Positions 44,362-51,586 of a DNA stretch of 64,000 nucleotides are shown here, piece by piece; position 1 is the stretch's first letter; each line of letters begins with the position of its first letter. Position numbers and translations under genes: made by a program. The stretch is from Halobacteriovoraceae bacterium (GTDB lineage Bacteria > Bdellovibrionota > Bacteriovoracia > Bacteriovoracales > Bacteriovoracaceae): the NCBI GenBank assembly GCA_020635135.1, contig JACKAJ010000015.1:1240001-1304000 (forward strand), given 5' to 3'. A model generated the notes under the pieces. It did no database searches and was not told where the DNA came from. It saw nothing but the letters and a program-made list of their open reading frames with translations.

Positions 44362-44404
44362 CTAGAAATAACAAAGAATTTTCATAACCAAGGGGGAGCT
44401 TATT

Positions 44405-45010
44405 ATGAAATCAATCTTATTCATTGGAATGACTTTAATTTTTCAATTAGCCTATTCTAACGATTGCATTCTTAGCAATAAAGTTGTCAACAATTCATCT
44501 GAAATTAATGACTTCAACGCTGATCAAATCAAAAAGTTAGAAAGCAAAGGATACACTGTTGTTGATGACGAAAAGACACCCTTAAAACTTCATGCAACTT
44601 CACGCTGTATAAAAAGCAAAAGAGTAAATAGCTACAGCGGTGGACTAAGCTCCTTTGCAGGAGGACTTGTCGGTGGCCCATTGGAGGTTAGCCATTCTGC
44701 ACTTGTCTGTGTAGAAGAAAAATATGTTTATTCCTTGAAGTATGATGACAAAACACTTTGGAGAAATAGAAATATTGAAGATACCAAAGAAATCGAGATT
44801 ATCGATTCTCATAATAGAATTTACTCTAGTCAAATCAATCGACTCAAAAAAGAACGGAAGGAAGCTATTTCAATTTCTCGAATTGAACAGCTCGATAACA
44901 TTCTCAAAAAATACTCAAGCTTGATTGATCCAAAAAAGAATTACGAGATCAAAATTACACATTTACAAAATGCTGTAGAAAAATTACCGCGTTGTGAAAA
45001 AATCTATTGA
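44405..45010 (+). CDS. Secreted protein, unknown function
   Basis: A 201-residue protein with GGGGGAG before the ATG and a signal peptide (ILFIGMTLIFQLAYS). It has an N-terminal region with Cys pairs, a Gly-rich SSFAGGLVGGP, a beta part and a helical Lys/Glu-rich end. No family recognised. Confidence 0.7.
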   Translation: MKSILFIGMTLIFQLAYSNDCILSNKVVNNSSEINDFNADQIKKLESKGYTVVDDEKTPLKLHATSRCIKSKRVNSYSGGLSSFAGGLVGGPLEVSHSALVCVEEKYVYSLKYDDKTLWRNRNIEDTKEIEIIDSHNRIYSSQINRLKKERKEAISISRIEQLDNILKKYSSLIDPKKNYEIKITHLQNAVEKLPRCEKIY

Positions 45011-45081
45011 TAGACTAATTGTCTTCTTTATCCAGGACTTCTAACGCATCTTATATTTCTCAATTATCAATATAACTATAC

Positions 45082-45114
45082 GATTGCTCTTTATTTTAAA
45101 AATAAGGAGCAATC
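45082..45114 (+). promoter_or_regulatory. 33-nt near-perfect palindrome enclosing the Shine-Dalgarno
   Basis: GATTGCTC (45082-45089) pairs with GAGCAATC (45107-45114), then a T-G wobble, then TTATTTT with AAAATAA around a single central A. The 3' arm contains AAGGAG and ends at the base before the ATG. As RNA it would bury the ribosome-binding site in a ~15-bp stem; as DNA it is a long operator-like palindrome just after a possible -10 (TATAAC, 45071-45076). Confidence 0.8.
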
Positions 45115-45522
45115 ATGAAATCGTTTTTACTCGCCTTTGCCTTACTCTCTTCACTTTCAACACTTGCCGGTGACTACATTGGCTGCGACATTGCGTATAA
45201 ATTTACTGACGTGAACACTGGAGAAGTTCTTTTCTCTGAAGACACCAAGGCTACCCATGCAGAATTATTAATTGATCGCTCTAAAAAAGAATATGAAAAA
45301 AAATATACTGCTGAGTATAACCTTACCGAGGATATTATTCTTGGAATCACTATTATTGGAGAAAAAGATCCCGAGATCGTTATCGATATTGATGGAGAAG
45401 AAGACGGTGTTTCTCTAAATTTTGATTTTGAAACTGAAGGAAAAACTTACGCTTATATTTATCTCGAAAGAATTCTTATCGATGGAAAACTTCTTGAATT
45501 AGATATGGAATGCATGGACTAA
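45115..45522 (+). CDS. Small secreted protein, unknown function, hairpin-controlled
   Basis: A 135-residue protein with a signal peptide (FLLAFALLSSLSTLAG). The mature chain is acidic, predicted beta-rich, with a Cys five residues in (YIGCD) and a Cys three from the end (ECMD), the same layout as the proteins at 27371 and 42584. The ATG follows directly on the palindrome described above. Confidence 0.75.
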   Translation: MKSFLLAFALLSSLSTLAGDYIGCDIAYKFTDVNTGEVLFSEDTKATHAELLIDRSKKEYEKKYTAEYNLTEDIILGITIIGEKDPEIVIDIDGEEDGVSLNFDFETEGKTYAYIYLERILIDGKLLELDMECMD

Positions 45523-45767
45523 GACATCAATCTCAGGGGGCACCTTGGGTGACAAGTTTTGCTCCTGCAAAACTTTGAACTCCCCTCTGTTTAATTTTTT
45601 TGTTCCACAAAAATGGCGGTCGGGATTATTTAAACAAGTGCGACCATTTGTTCTAAAATGCTTCGGGCTCGAGGAAGATCGAGCGAGGATGAGCGAGCAT
45701 ACGCTTTGGTATGTGACCGAATCCGAGTCGATGATCTGACGAAGATGACGAAGTATTTTTGGACAAA
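45523..45767. other. Structured intergenic region downstream of tRNA-Arg
   Basis: 245 bp without a credible gene. It contains a perfect 9-bp hairpin, AAGTTTTGC/GCAAAACTT with a TCCT loop (45554-45575), a second pairing GGTCG/CGACC flanked by AAAT/ATTT (around 45611-45655), and a GC-richer stretch with short repeats such as GAGGATGAGCGAG and GAAGATGACGAAG (45667-45752). It could hold a small RNA; no promoter or terminator is clear. Confidence 0.4.
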
Positions 45768-45844
45768 TGGCGCAACCGGAGAGATTCGAACTCCCGACCT
45801 CCTGATCCGTAGTCAGGTGCTCTATCCAGCTAAGCTACGGTTGC
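45768..45844 (-). tRNA. tRNA-Arg (ACG)
   Basis: A 77-nt tRNA on the minus strand: acceptor GCAACCG/CGGTTGC, D-arm AGCTGGATA, anticodon stem CCTGA/TCAGG with loop CTACGGA (anticodon ACG, plus-strand 45808-45810), T-loop TTCGAAT and encoded GCCA end. A34 is the substrate of TadA, whose gene is at 35014. Confidence 0.96.
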
Positions 45845-45870
45845 GCATATTGGCAATTATTGTGAAAATG

Positions 45871-45899
45871 AGAATAGCCCAGAAGCCAAAGACAGTCAA
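45871..45899 (-). promoter_or_regulatory. Sigma-70 promoter of tRNA-Arg
   Basis: On the minus strand TTGACT (45899-45894), 17 bases, TATTCT (45876-45871). The -35 matches 5 of 6 and the -10 matches 4 of 6. It lies about 26 bp before the tRNA 5' end and overlaps the last codons of fetA. Confidence 0.65.
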
Positions 45900-46471
45900 A
45901 TTCTCTTTAACTCTCCAGAGGTTATCGACCAAATGCCTGAGAATTGATGAGCTAAACTTAGGTCTTCATGACTGGTAATGACGAGCGAACTCTTGGATGA
46001 ATCAACCCAATTTTTAAGCAACTTCCAAAACTTCTTTTTCAATTTAGCATCCAAATTGACCATGGCCTCATCTAGTAAAAGAAGTTTTGGATTTAGAAAA
46101 AGGCCTAAGCTAATATTCAAAATTTGACGTTGTCCAGATGAGAGTTGAGAAATTTTTTTTGTAAAATCAATTTCATGAATATCATTTTTTGAGAGAAACG
46201 ATTTAAATTCTTCAATGGTTTTTTGCCATTTTTTGAAGCCTAGTATGTTTTTAATAAATTCCTCTACTGTTTTCTCAACGCCCGGAATTGTCGACGGAAT
46301 ATAGAGAATCCCTTCATTGTGCGCAAAGGATTTAAGAAAAGTTGATTTTCCTGAACCAGTCTCTCCGATTAAATAGTGAAATGTCCCCGGTTCAATTAAA
46401 AATTGAGACACGTGAATTTTCACATGAGGATTTTGAATGGTTTGGTTTTCAATTTTCAATAATGTCATCAA
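45896..46471 (-). CDS. fetA: ABC transporter ATPase, FetA-like
   Basis: A 191-residue single ATPase domain with Walker A GETGSGKST (36-44), signature LSSGQ, and Walker B LLLLDEA. It is shorter than most ABC ATPases. It is paired with a UPF0014/FetB permease, the arrangement of FetAB (YbbL/YbbM), an exporter linked to iron and oxidative-stress tolerance in E. coli. It overlaps the permease gene by 23 bases. Confidence 0.8.
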   Translation of the reverse strand: MMTLLKIENQTIQNPHVKIHVSQFLIEPGTFHYLIGETGSGKSTFLKSFAHNEGILYIPSTIPGVEKTVEEFIKNILGFKKWQKTIEEFKSFLSKNDIHEIDFTKKISQLSSGQRQILNISLGLFLNPKLLLLDEAMVNLDAKLKKKFWKLLKNWVDSSKSSLVITSHEDLSLAHQFSGIWSITSGELKRI

Positions 46472-47201
46472 ACCTCAACTTATAAGTTAAATAAATACCT
46501 GAAAGAGATCCTAGATAAATGCTAATGCTAATCAAAAACATAATAAAAACCTGATAAAAGGCGCTTAAAACGGGATCTCGGCCCGCTAGAATTTGTCCAG
46601 TCATAAGACCCGGAAAACTCACAAGTCCCGCAATGTTCATGGTATTGAGAATTGGAGTGATCGAAGCCCGGTAGGCATTTTGAAAAGCAAAAAGAATTCC
46701 CTCTTTTTTTGTTGCTCCCATATACTGATAGTATTGAATGAGCTCTTTGTTTTGTTCAAGCTCACTTTTAAAGCGCTCAATCCCAAGACTTATTCCATTC
46801 AATGAGTTCCCCATTACCATTCCAAAAATTGGAAGTATGAATTTTATATCAAAAAGAAGATTATGGTCGACGGCTCCAATCGTAATCAATGTCGCTGGCC
46901 ATACAGAGAGAACAAGAGAACAAAAAAGGATAAACTTTAATCCCTTTGCTCGCGATTTTATAAAGGCAGAACCAAAGATTGCAAAGACTGTCATGAGGAT
47001 CATGACAAGAAATTGTAATGAAACTCTATCAATAGAAAAAATATACTTAATAATGTAGCCAAGAAAAAGAAGCTGAACACTGGTTCTAACAATCGCAACT
47101 ATTTTAGCTTTAGTAACACCAAGATTAAATCTCGAGACAAAATAAGAGATTGCCAGGTAGACAACTGCCAGGGAAGTAAAGAGACTTAATGAAAGATCCA
47201 T
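46449..47201 (-). CDS. fetB: ABC transporter permease, FetB/UPF0014 family
   Basis: A 250-residue permease with about seven helices and the family features AIVRTSVQLLFLGYI, GNSLNGISLGIERF, and LVSFPGLMTGQILAG. It belongs with the ATPase encoded next; together they likely export iron or a related metal at the inner membrane. Confidence 0.88.
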   Translation of the reverse strand: MDLSLSLFTSLAVVYLAISYFVSRFNLGVTKAKIVAIVRTSVQLLFLGYIIKYIFSIDRVSLQFLVMILMTVFAIFGSAFIKSRAKGLKFILFCSLVLSVWPATLITIGAVDHNLLFDIKFILPIFGMVMGNSLNGISLGIERFKSELEQNKELIQYYQYMGATKKEGILFAFQNAYRASITPILNTMNIAGLVSFPGLMTGQILAGRDPVLSAFYQVFIMFLISISIYLGSLSGIYLTYKLRFDDIIEN

Positions 47202-47208
47202 TAACCTA

Positions 47209-47484
47209 TTATGCTAAACGCTTTATGAGATGGTATCCAAACTGAGTTTGCACGGGGCCAGAAACCTGATCAACTTCGAGACCAAAAGCTGCATTTTCAA
47301 ATTCTTTGACCATCATACCTTTTCCAAATTCACCGAGATTTCCGCCGTCTCGACCTGACGGACACATAGAAAAATCTTTGGCCATGTCTTCAAATGAAGC
47401 CCCTTCTTCAATTTTTTTAGCAATGTCTTTGGCTTCATGTTCGTGTTCAACAAGTATGTGTTGTGCTGTAACTCTATCAGTCAT
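47209..47484 (-). CDS. Parvulin-type peptidyl-prolyl isomerase
   Basis: A 91-residue single-domain parvulin (AQHILVEHEHEAKD, CPSGRDGGNLGEFGKG, FGYHLIK), like PpiC. It lacks a signal peptide, so it acts in the cytoplasm on prolyl bonds. It overlaps the CYTH gene upstream by 8 bases. Confidence 0.93.
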   Translation of the reverse strand: MTDRVTAQHILVEHEHEAKDIAKKIEEGASFEDMAKDFSMCPSGRDGGNLGEFGKGMMVKEFENAAFGLEVDQVSGPVQTQFGYHLIKRLA

Positions 47485-48016
47485 TAGAGACTCCTTTAAT
47501 CTTTTCCAAAATCAAATCACTATAGCTATGTGATATCATATCTTCATTGGTTAAACCAAATAATTCAATATAGTGTTGGCATTGTTCATTAAGCTTTTCA
47601 AAACCAATATTTCCATTTTCATCAATGGCTTCTATTTCAGTAAACGATCCAAGTCCTTCAACTTCATCAACATGAAATTTTACATTCTCAATAAAGTATA
47701 TTGCCCGCTTTTTATCCACCACAACTTTAATTCCGTAAGCTTTTTCTAAAATCTGTCCGATGCAGTTTTCCGGCTTTAATCTTTCAAGAATGACATGGGA
47801 CTCTTTAATACCTTTATGATTGTCTCGGTGGTAGTGGATAAGGGTATTTTCAATATTTCCTTGTCTCAATTTTAGTCTTCCATTCGAACAATTGAAATAA
47901 GTATCAATCTGATGATCAACGCCTTTAAAATCCGCATTGAGGTTTGAGAGAATTTCCATTATTTTTTTAGGATTTCCACATTTCGCTTTCATTTCAACAT
48001 TAAGTATATTGCTCAT
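47477..48016 (-). CDS. CYTH domain protein (class IV adenylate cyclase/thiamine-triphosphatase type)
   Basis: A 179-residue protein. The N-terminal NVEMKAKC corresponds to the ExExK signature with one altered position; later RLKLRQG, a Lys/Arg-rich tunnel lining, and HVDEVEGLGSFTEIE are typical of CyaB-like enzymes. They act on triphosphate substrates with divalent metals; whether this one makes cAMP or cleaves a triphosphate cannot be told. Confidence 0.85.
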   Translation of the reverse strand: MSNILNVEMKAKCGNPKKIMEILSNLNADFKGVDHQIDTYFNCSNGRLKLRQGNIENTLIHYHRDNHKGIKESHVILERLKPENCIGQILEKAYGIKVVVDKKRAIYFIENVKFHVDEVEGLGSFTEIEAIDENGNIGFEKLNEQCQHYIELFGLTNEDMISHSYSDLILEKIKGVSND

Positions 48017-48399
48017 TATTGCTCTCTTCTTGCAAAGGCCAGGATGTGCCCATCCATATCCATACTATAAGCCGCTTGATCTCCCCAATCTCTTGCCTGT
48101 AGTGAACTCAATTCACGAGCACCAAACTCTAAGGCCCGTTTGTGATATTCTTCGGGATTTTCCACATAGAGATAGAGTTCAGCACGAGAAATTCCATTCG
48201 TTTGTTCGGGATCAGTTATACTATTGCCAAGTAACCTTTTAATACTTTTTTCTGGCATAATTCCCAAGACACTCTCACTACCTAGTTCGATCTCTGTCAT
48301 CCCGGGGACATTGAGACGAGGCTCAACGCAAAGAACTTTTTGATAAAACTCTGTACTTCGAATTTGATCTTGAACATAGAGAATAAAATGAGAGTTCAT
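48016..48399 (-). CDS. VOC (glyoxalase/bleomycin resistance) family protein
   Basis: A 127-residue single-module protein with the paired beta-alpha-beta-beta-beta pattern of the VOC superfamily (ILYVQDQIRSTEFYQKVL at the start, YSMDMDGHILAFARRE at the end). The substrate is unknown. It is adjacent to the CYTH gene with a one-base overlap and to the DUF3365 gene with a four-base overlap, so the genes are probably co-translated. Confidence 0.85.
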   Translation of the reverse strand: MNSHFILYVQDQIRSTEFYQKVLCVEPRLNVPGMTEIELGSESVLGIMPEKSIKRLLGNSITDPEQTNGISRAELYLYVENPEEYHKRALEFGARELSSLQARDWGDQAAYSMDMDGHILAFARREQ

Positions 48400-48899
48400 T
48401 CTTTATACTCCGCCCAGAAAAATCCTCGAATATCGCCAACTTTATACCCGATGGCTTTATCATTGGGATAGTGTTTTTTAATTTCTTCCATGACATCGGC
48501 ATCTATTTTTGTTCCATGACAATTCAAACACATAGGCATAGTCGCAATAGGTTTAAGGAGCCCTTTTTTTCCATTGGGAAGTGAGATAACAACATAAGGG
48601 TCTTTGATTTCTTTTTTATGAAACTTTTCAATATACGGTTTCATCCATTCTTTTGGAAAATTATTGGGATTTCTATTTTTAGTACTCACCCGCCCCACTT
48701 CAATTCCTTTTTTAGAAGCTTCTTTCGCAATTGCCATTGCTTTGACATTACACGTTTTGACAGCATTCACTTTTGAAATCTTCATTGCTTTTTGGAGTTC
48801 TTTTTTTAAATTGGTCCCTAGAGATTTTATCGCTTGAAGTGCTTCTTGCTCACTGGCCAATAATGACGTTGAAAATAAAAGCAAAAGTATATATTTCAC
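48396..48899 (-). CDS. Exported DUF3365 heme-binding protein
   Basis: A 167-residue protein with a signal peptide (ILLLLFSTSLLA) and the motif CLNCH, a CxxCH heme-c attachment site, inside a DUF3365 (Tll0287-like) domain (NRNPNNFPKEWM is typical). It is probably a periplasmic redox or sensor protein. It ends the minus-strand run from the adenine deaminase. Confidence 0.86.
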   Translation of the reverse strand: MKYILLLLFSTSLLASEQEALQAIKSLGTNLKKELQKAMKISKVNAVKTCNVKAMAIAKEASKKGIEVGRVSTKNRNPNNFPKEWMKPYIEKFHKKEIKDPYVVISLPNGKKGLLKPIATMPMCLNCHGTKIDADVMEEIKKHYPNDKAIGYKVGDIRGFFWAEYKE

Positions 48900-49892
48900 T
48901 TAATTTATCTCCTTGAGATATTTTTCTTTTTCCGTTTCACTTAAAAAAGAAGCTTCAATCGAATTGCGACAAAGAGTTTTAATGTCTTCGTCATTCAAAT
49001 CCAACGCTACTGCTGTTTCTATTAAATTCTGATTCATATACCCACCAAAATAAGAAGGATCGTCAGAATTTACTGTTACTCTTAAGCCTCGATCCATGAG
49101 TTTCTTAAGATTGTGATCTTCCATTTTATCAAAAACACAAAGTTTAATATTTGAAAGAGGGCAAACAGTTAAGGGTATTTTTTCTCGAACGAGACGATCC
49201 ATAAGTTTTTCGTCTTCAAAACAACGTACCCCGTGATCAATGCGTGAAACTTTTAAAAGATCGAGGGCTTCCCAAATATATTCAGGTGGCCCTTCTTCTC
49301 CTGCATGGGCCACAGTTAAAAAACCTTCTTCTAAGCACATTTTGAAAATATTTTGAAATTTTGAAGGCGGGTGACCCATCTCTGAAGAATCTAATCCCAC
49401 GCCGATAATTTCTTCTTTGAAAGCCTCTGCCTTTTTCCAAGTCTCAAAGGCGTCTTCTTCAGTTAAGTGGCGTAAAAAACACATAATAATTTTTGATGAA
49501 ATACCCCATTCACTTTTGGCATCAGAAAACGCTTTTTTCATACCATTAAAAAAGGTTTCAAAAGCAATGCCTCTTTGGAGATGGGTTTGCGGATCAAAAA
49601 AGATTTCAGTGTGAACCACATTGTCTTCTCGGCATTTTTTTAAATAGGCCATAGTTAAGTCATAAAAATCTTGTTCGCGTATAAGAACATTGGCCCCTTC
49701 ATAATAAATATCTAAGAAGGTTTGCAAATTTGTAAATTGATAAGCTTTTTTAATTTCTTCTACAGAGTTAAATCGGAGTTTTATATTATTTCGCTTTGCA
49801 AGATCAAACATCAAACCTGGCTCAAGCGAGCCTTCAATATGAAGATGCAATTCTGCTTTTGGTAATTTCTGGATGAGTGTTTCAATTCCCAT
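48900..49892 (-). CDS. Adenine deaminase (adenosine-deaminase superfamily)
   Basis: A 330-residue metal-dependent deaminase with ELHLHIEG (His16, His18), GLDSSEMGHPP, VAHAGEEGPPEY, RIDHGVR, VCPLSNIKL and NSDDPSYFGGY. The HAGEEGPPEY and SSEMG variants are those of the adenine deaminases (Aah1-type) rather than classical adenosine deaminase. It would convert adenine to hypoxanthine. I chose the ATG at 49892 since the conserved start follows; an upstream in-frame ATG would add 22 unrelated residues. It groups with xdh and permease genes. Confidence 0.88.
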   Translation of the reverse strand: MGIETLIQKLPKAELHLHIEGSLEPGLMFDLAKRNNIKLRFNSVEEIKKAYQFTNLQTFLDIYYEGANVLIREQDFYDLTMAYLKKCREDNVVHTEIFFDPQTHLQRGIAFETFFNGMKKAFSDAKSEWGISSKIIMCFLRHLTEEDAFETWKKAEAFKEEIIGVGLDSSEMGHPPSKFQNIFKMCLEEGFLTVAHAGEEGPPEYIWEALDLLKVSRIDHGVRCFEDEKLMDRLVREKIPLTVCPLSNIKLCVFDKMEDHNLKKLMDRGLRVTVNSDDPSYFGGYMNQNLIETAVALDLNDEDIKTLCRNSIEASFLSETEKEKYLKEIN

Positions 49893-49959
49893 AAGTTCCC
49901 CACACGATCTCTCAAGCCTTCTGTCTTGTCTAGAGCAAGTAAATAGTTTACAAAACATT

Positions 49960-50802
49960 ATGAACCATAGTGATCACATTGCCAAAAGTGCTGGCCTTTT
50001 ATCGCTCATTGAAATTGGACTTGGCAGTTTGCTGCATTCTTTCAAAATTCCCTTTGCAGGACATTTTTTATCTCTCAACCAAGGTTTTATTCTGGCCAAG
50101 AGTTCTTTGGAATTAAAGCATGCTAAAGGCTATCGATTGGCGTGTTGGGAAATCTCTAATGTCGCCGCTATTTTAAAGTCCCTCTCTCCTGCCGGAAAAA
50201 AACTTACCCCCATGCTTGCCCTTTCCATGCAAGGGTTTCTCTTTAATCTTTCAACTTTATTTTTAGGAATTAATTTTTTGGGTATTAGCTTCGGCATGGT
50301 TCTCCTCTCTCTTTGGGGTTTTATCCAGCCCTTAATAATTTACTATTTTCTCTTTGGAGAAAATTTTCTATCAATGCTTCAATTCTATCACCAACAAATT
50401 CATAAAGTTATTGCTGTTGATTTAAAAGATATCTTTTGGATTTTAGCTGGTCTCGTTGGCGCTAAAATAATTTTAGCCTTAAGCCTGAGCATTTTTTCAT
50501 TTCGAATAGATAGAGACTCTTTTGAAAAATACAAAAACTATTTTTTGAATAAAAAAATAAAGAAAAAGAGAGCTACTGAATCGAGTGGACTTTTAGAAAT
50601 TTTCAGCTGGCCATTTCTCGTTTCACTCATTTTAACTTTTCTTTTCCTCTACCTTTCTCATTCCAATTTAAGTGAAATGATCTGGGGAGTTTTACGCCCA
50701 ATCGCCCTCGCTTTTCTTCTCGTTTTTTCTCTTAAATTAATTCCGATCGAGAAAATTAAATCAGAAAGCCTAAGAAAAGCACTAAAAGAAATCAGTAGTT
50801 AA
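49960..50802 (+). CDS. Integral membrane protein, possibly ECF S-component-like
   Basis: About 280 residues from the ATG at 49960; an open frame runs back into the adenine deaminase gene but begins with residues unlike a membrane protein. Five to seven hydrophobic segments (LSLIEIGLGSLLHSF, LLSLWGFIQPLIIYYFLF, DIFWILAGLVGAKIILA and others). The first ~150 residues resemble substrate-binding S components of ECF transporters. No firm family. It stands between purine genes, divergent from adenine deaminase, and may move a nucleobase or vitamin. Confidence 0.55.
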   Translation: MNHSDHIAKSAGLLSLIEIGLGSLLHSFKIPFAGHFLSLNQGFILAKSSLELKHAKGYRLACWEISNVAAILKSLSPAGKKLTPMLALSMQGFLFNLSTLFLGINFLGISFGMVLLSLWGFIQPLIIYYFLFGENFLSMLQFYHQQIHKVIAVDLKDIFWILAGLVGAKIILALSLSIFSFRIDRDSFEKYKNYFLNKKIKKKRATESSGLLEIFSWPFLVSLILTFLFLYLSHSNLSEMIWGVLRPIALAFLLVFSLKLIPIEKIKSESLRKALKEISS

Positions 50803-51586
50803 AAACCTTAAGACGATGTTGTAATAATTGAGCTGCTATTGAAAGTGCTATTTCTTCAGGAGAATTATTGCCAATAGGAAGACCAAGAGGACAGATCAGA
50901 GAATCAAGTTTAAAATCTTGAATTCCCTTTTCTTTTAATTCTGCTTTAATAGCTTTCCCTTTAATCTCACTTCCAATGACTCCCACATAAGGATAATCTT
51001 CAAGTAAAACCTGACTTAAAACAGGAACGTCCGTGGCGTGACCTTGAGACATACAGACAATAAAACTATGAGAGGAAAGTTGCTTTGTATAATTTTCTAA
51101 CTTATCCACAAGATGAGTCTCTATATTGTTTGCTGCTGGAATTTTCGCGATCCATTCTTCTCTGTTATCCACAATGTCTATATGACAATCTAACCGACAA
51201 AGTATTCGTACTAATTCTTGGGCTACGTGACCAGCTCCAAAAACCACAACATTCCAACTTTGTTTTTTTCCAAAATATTCAAAAAGAAAACTGACTTCAC
51301 CTCCACAGGTCATTCCAATTTCCTTCTGAAGATTCCAGGTCATTGTTTGGTTTTTGGCAATGTTTGAGGAAAGAAGCATTTCTTTTGCGTATTCAATGCA
51401 TTGGTTTTCAATTTTTCCACCGCCAACGGTTCCCCATAAAAGGCCCTTTTCATCGACCAACATCTTGGCCCCTAAATCTTGTGGAGCACTTCCACAAATA
51501 TTCACTAAAGTCACCAGGGAGAAACTTTTATTCTCTTTTTTTAATTTTAGAATTTCGTTTGATAAATTTTCAATTGAATACATCAT
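50792..51586 (-). CDS. xdhC: Xanthine dehydrogenase accessory protein XdhC
   Basis: A 264-residue protein with an N-terminal XdhC/CoxI domain (LVNICGSAPQDLGAKMLV) and a C-terminal Rossmann domain (VVFGAGHVAQELVR). It sulfurates and inserts the molybdenum cofactor into XdhB. The start overlaps the xdhB stop as ATGA. It converges with the membrane-protein gene by 11 bases. Confidence 0.93.
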   Translation of the reverse strand: MMYSIENLSNEILKLKKENKSFSLVTLVNICGSAPQDLGAKMLVDEKGLLWGTVGGGKIENQCIEYAKEMLLSSNIAKNQTMTWNLQKEIGMTCGGEVSFLFEYFGKKQSWNVVVFGAGHVAQELVRILCRLDCHIDIVDNREEWIAKIPAANNIETHLVDKLENYTKQLSSHSFIVCMSQGHATDVPVLSQVLLEDYPYVGVIGSEIKGKAIKAELKEKGIQDFKLDSLICPLGLPIGNNSPEEIALSIAAQLLQHRLKVFNY

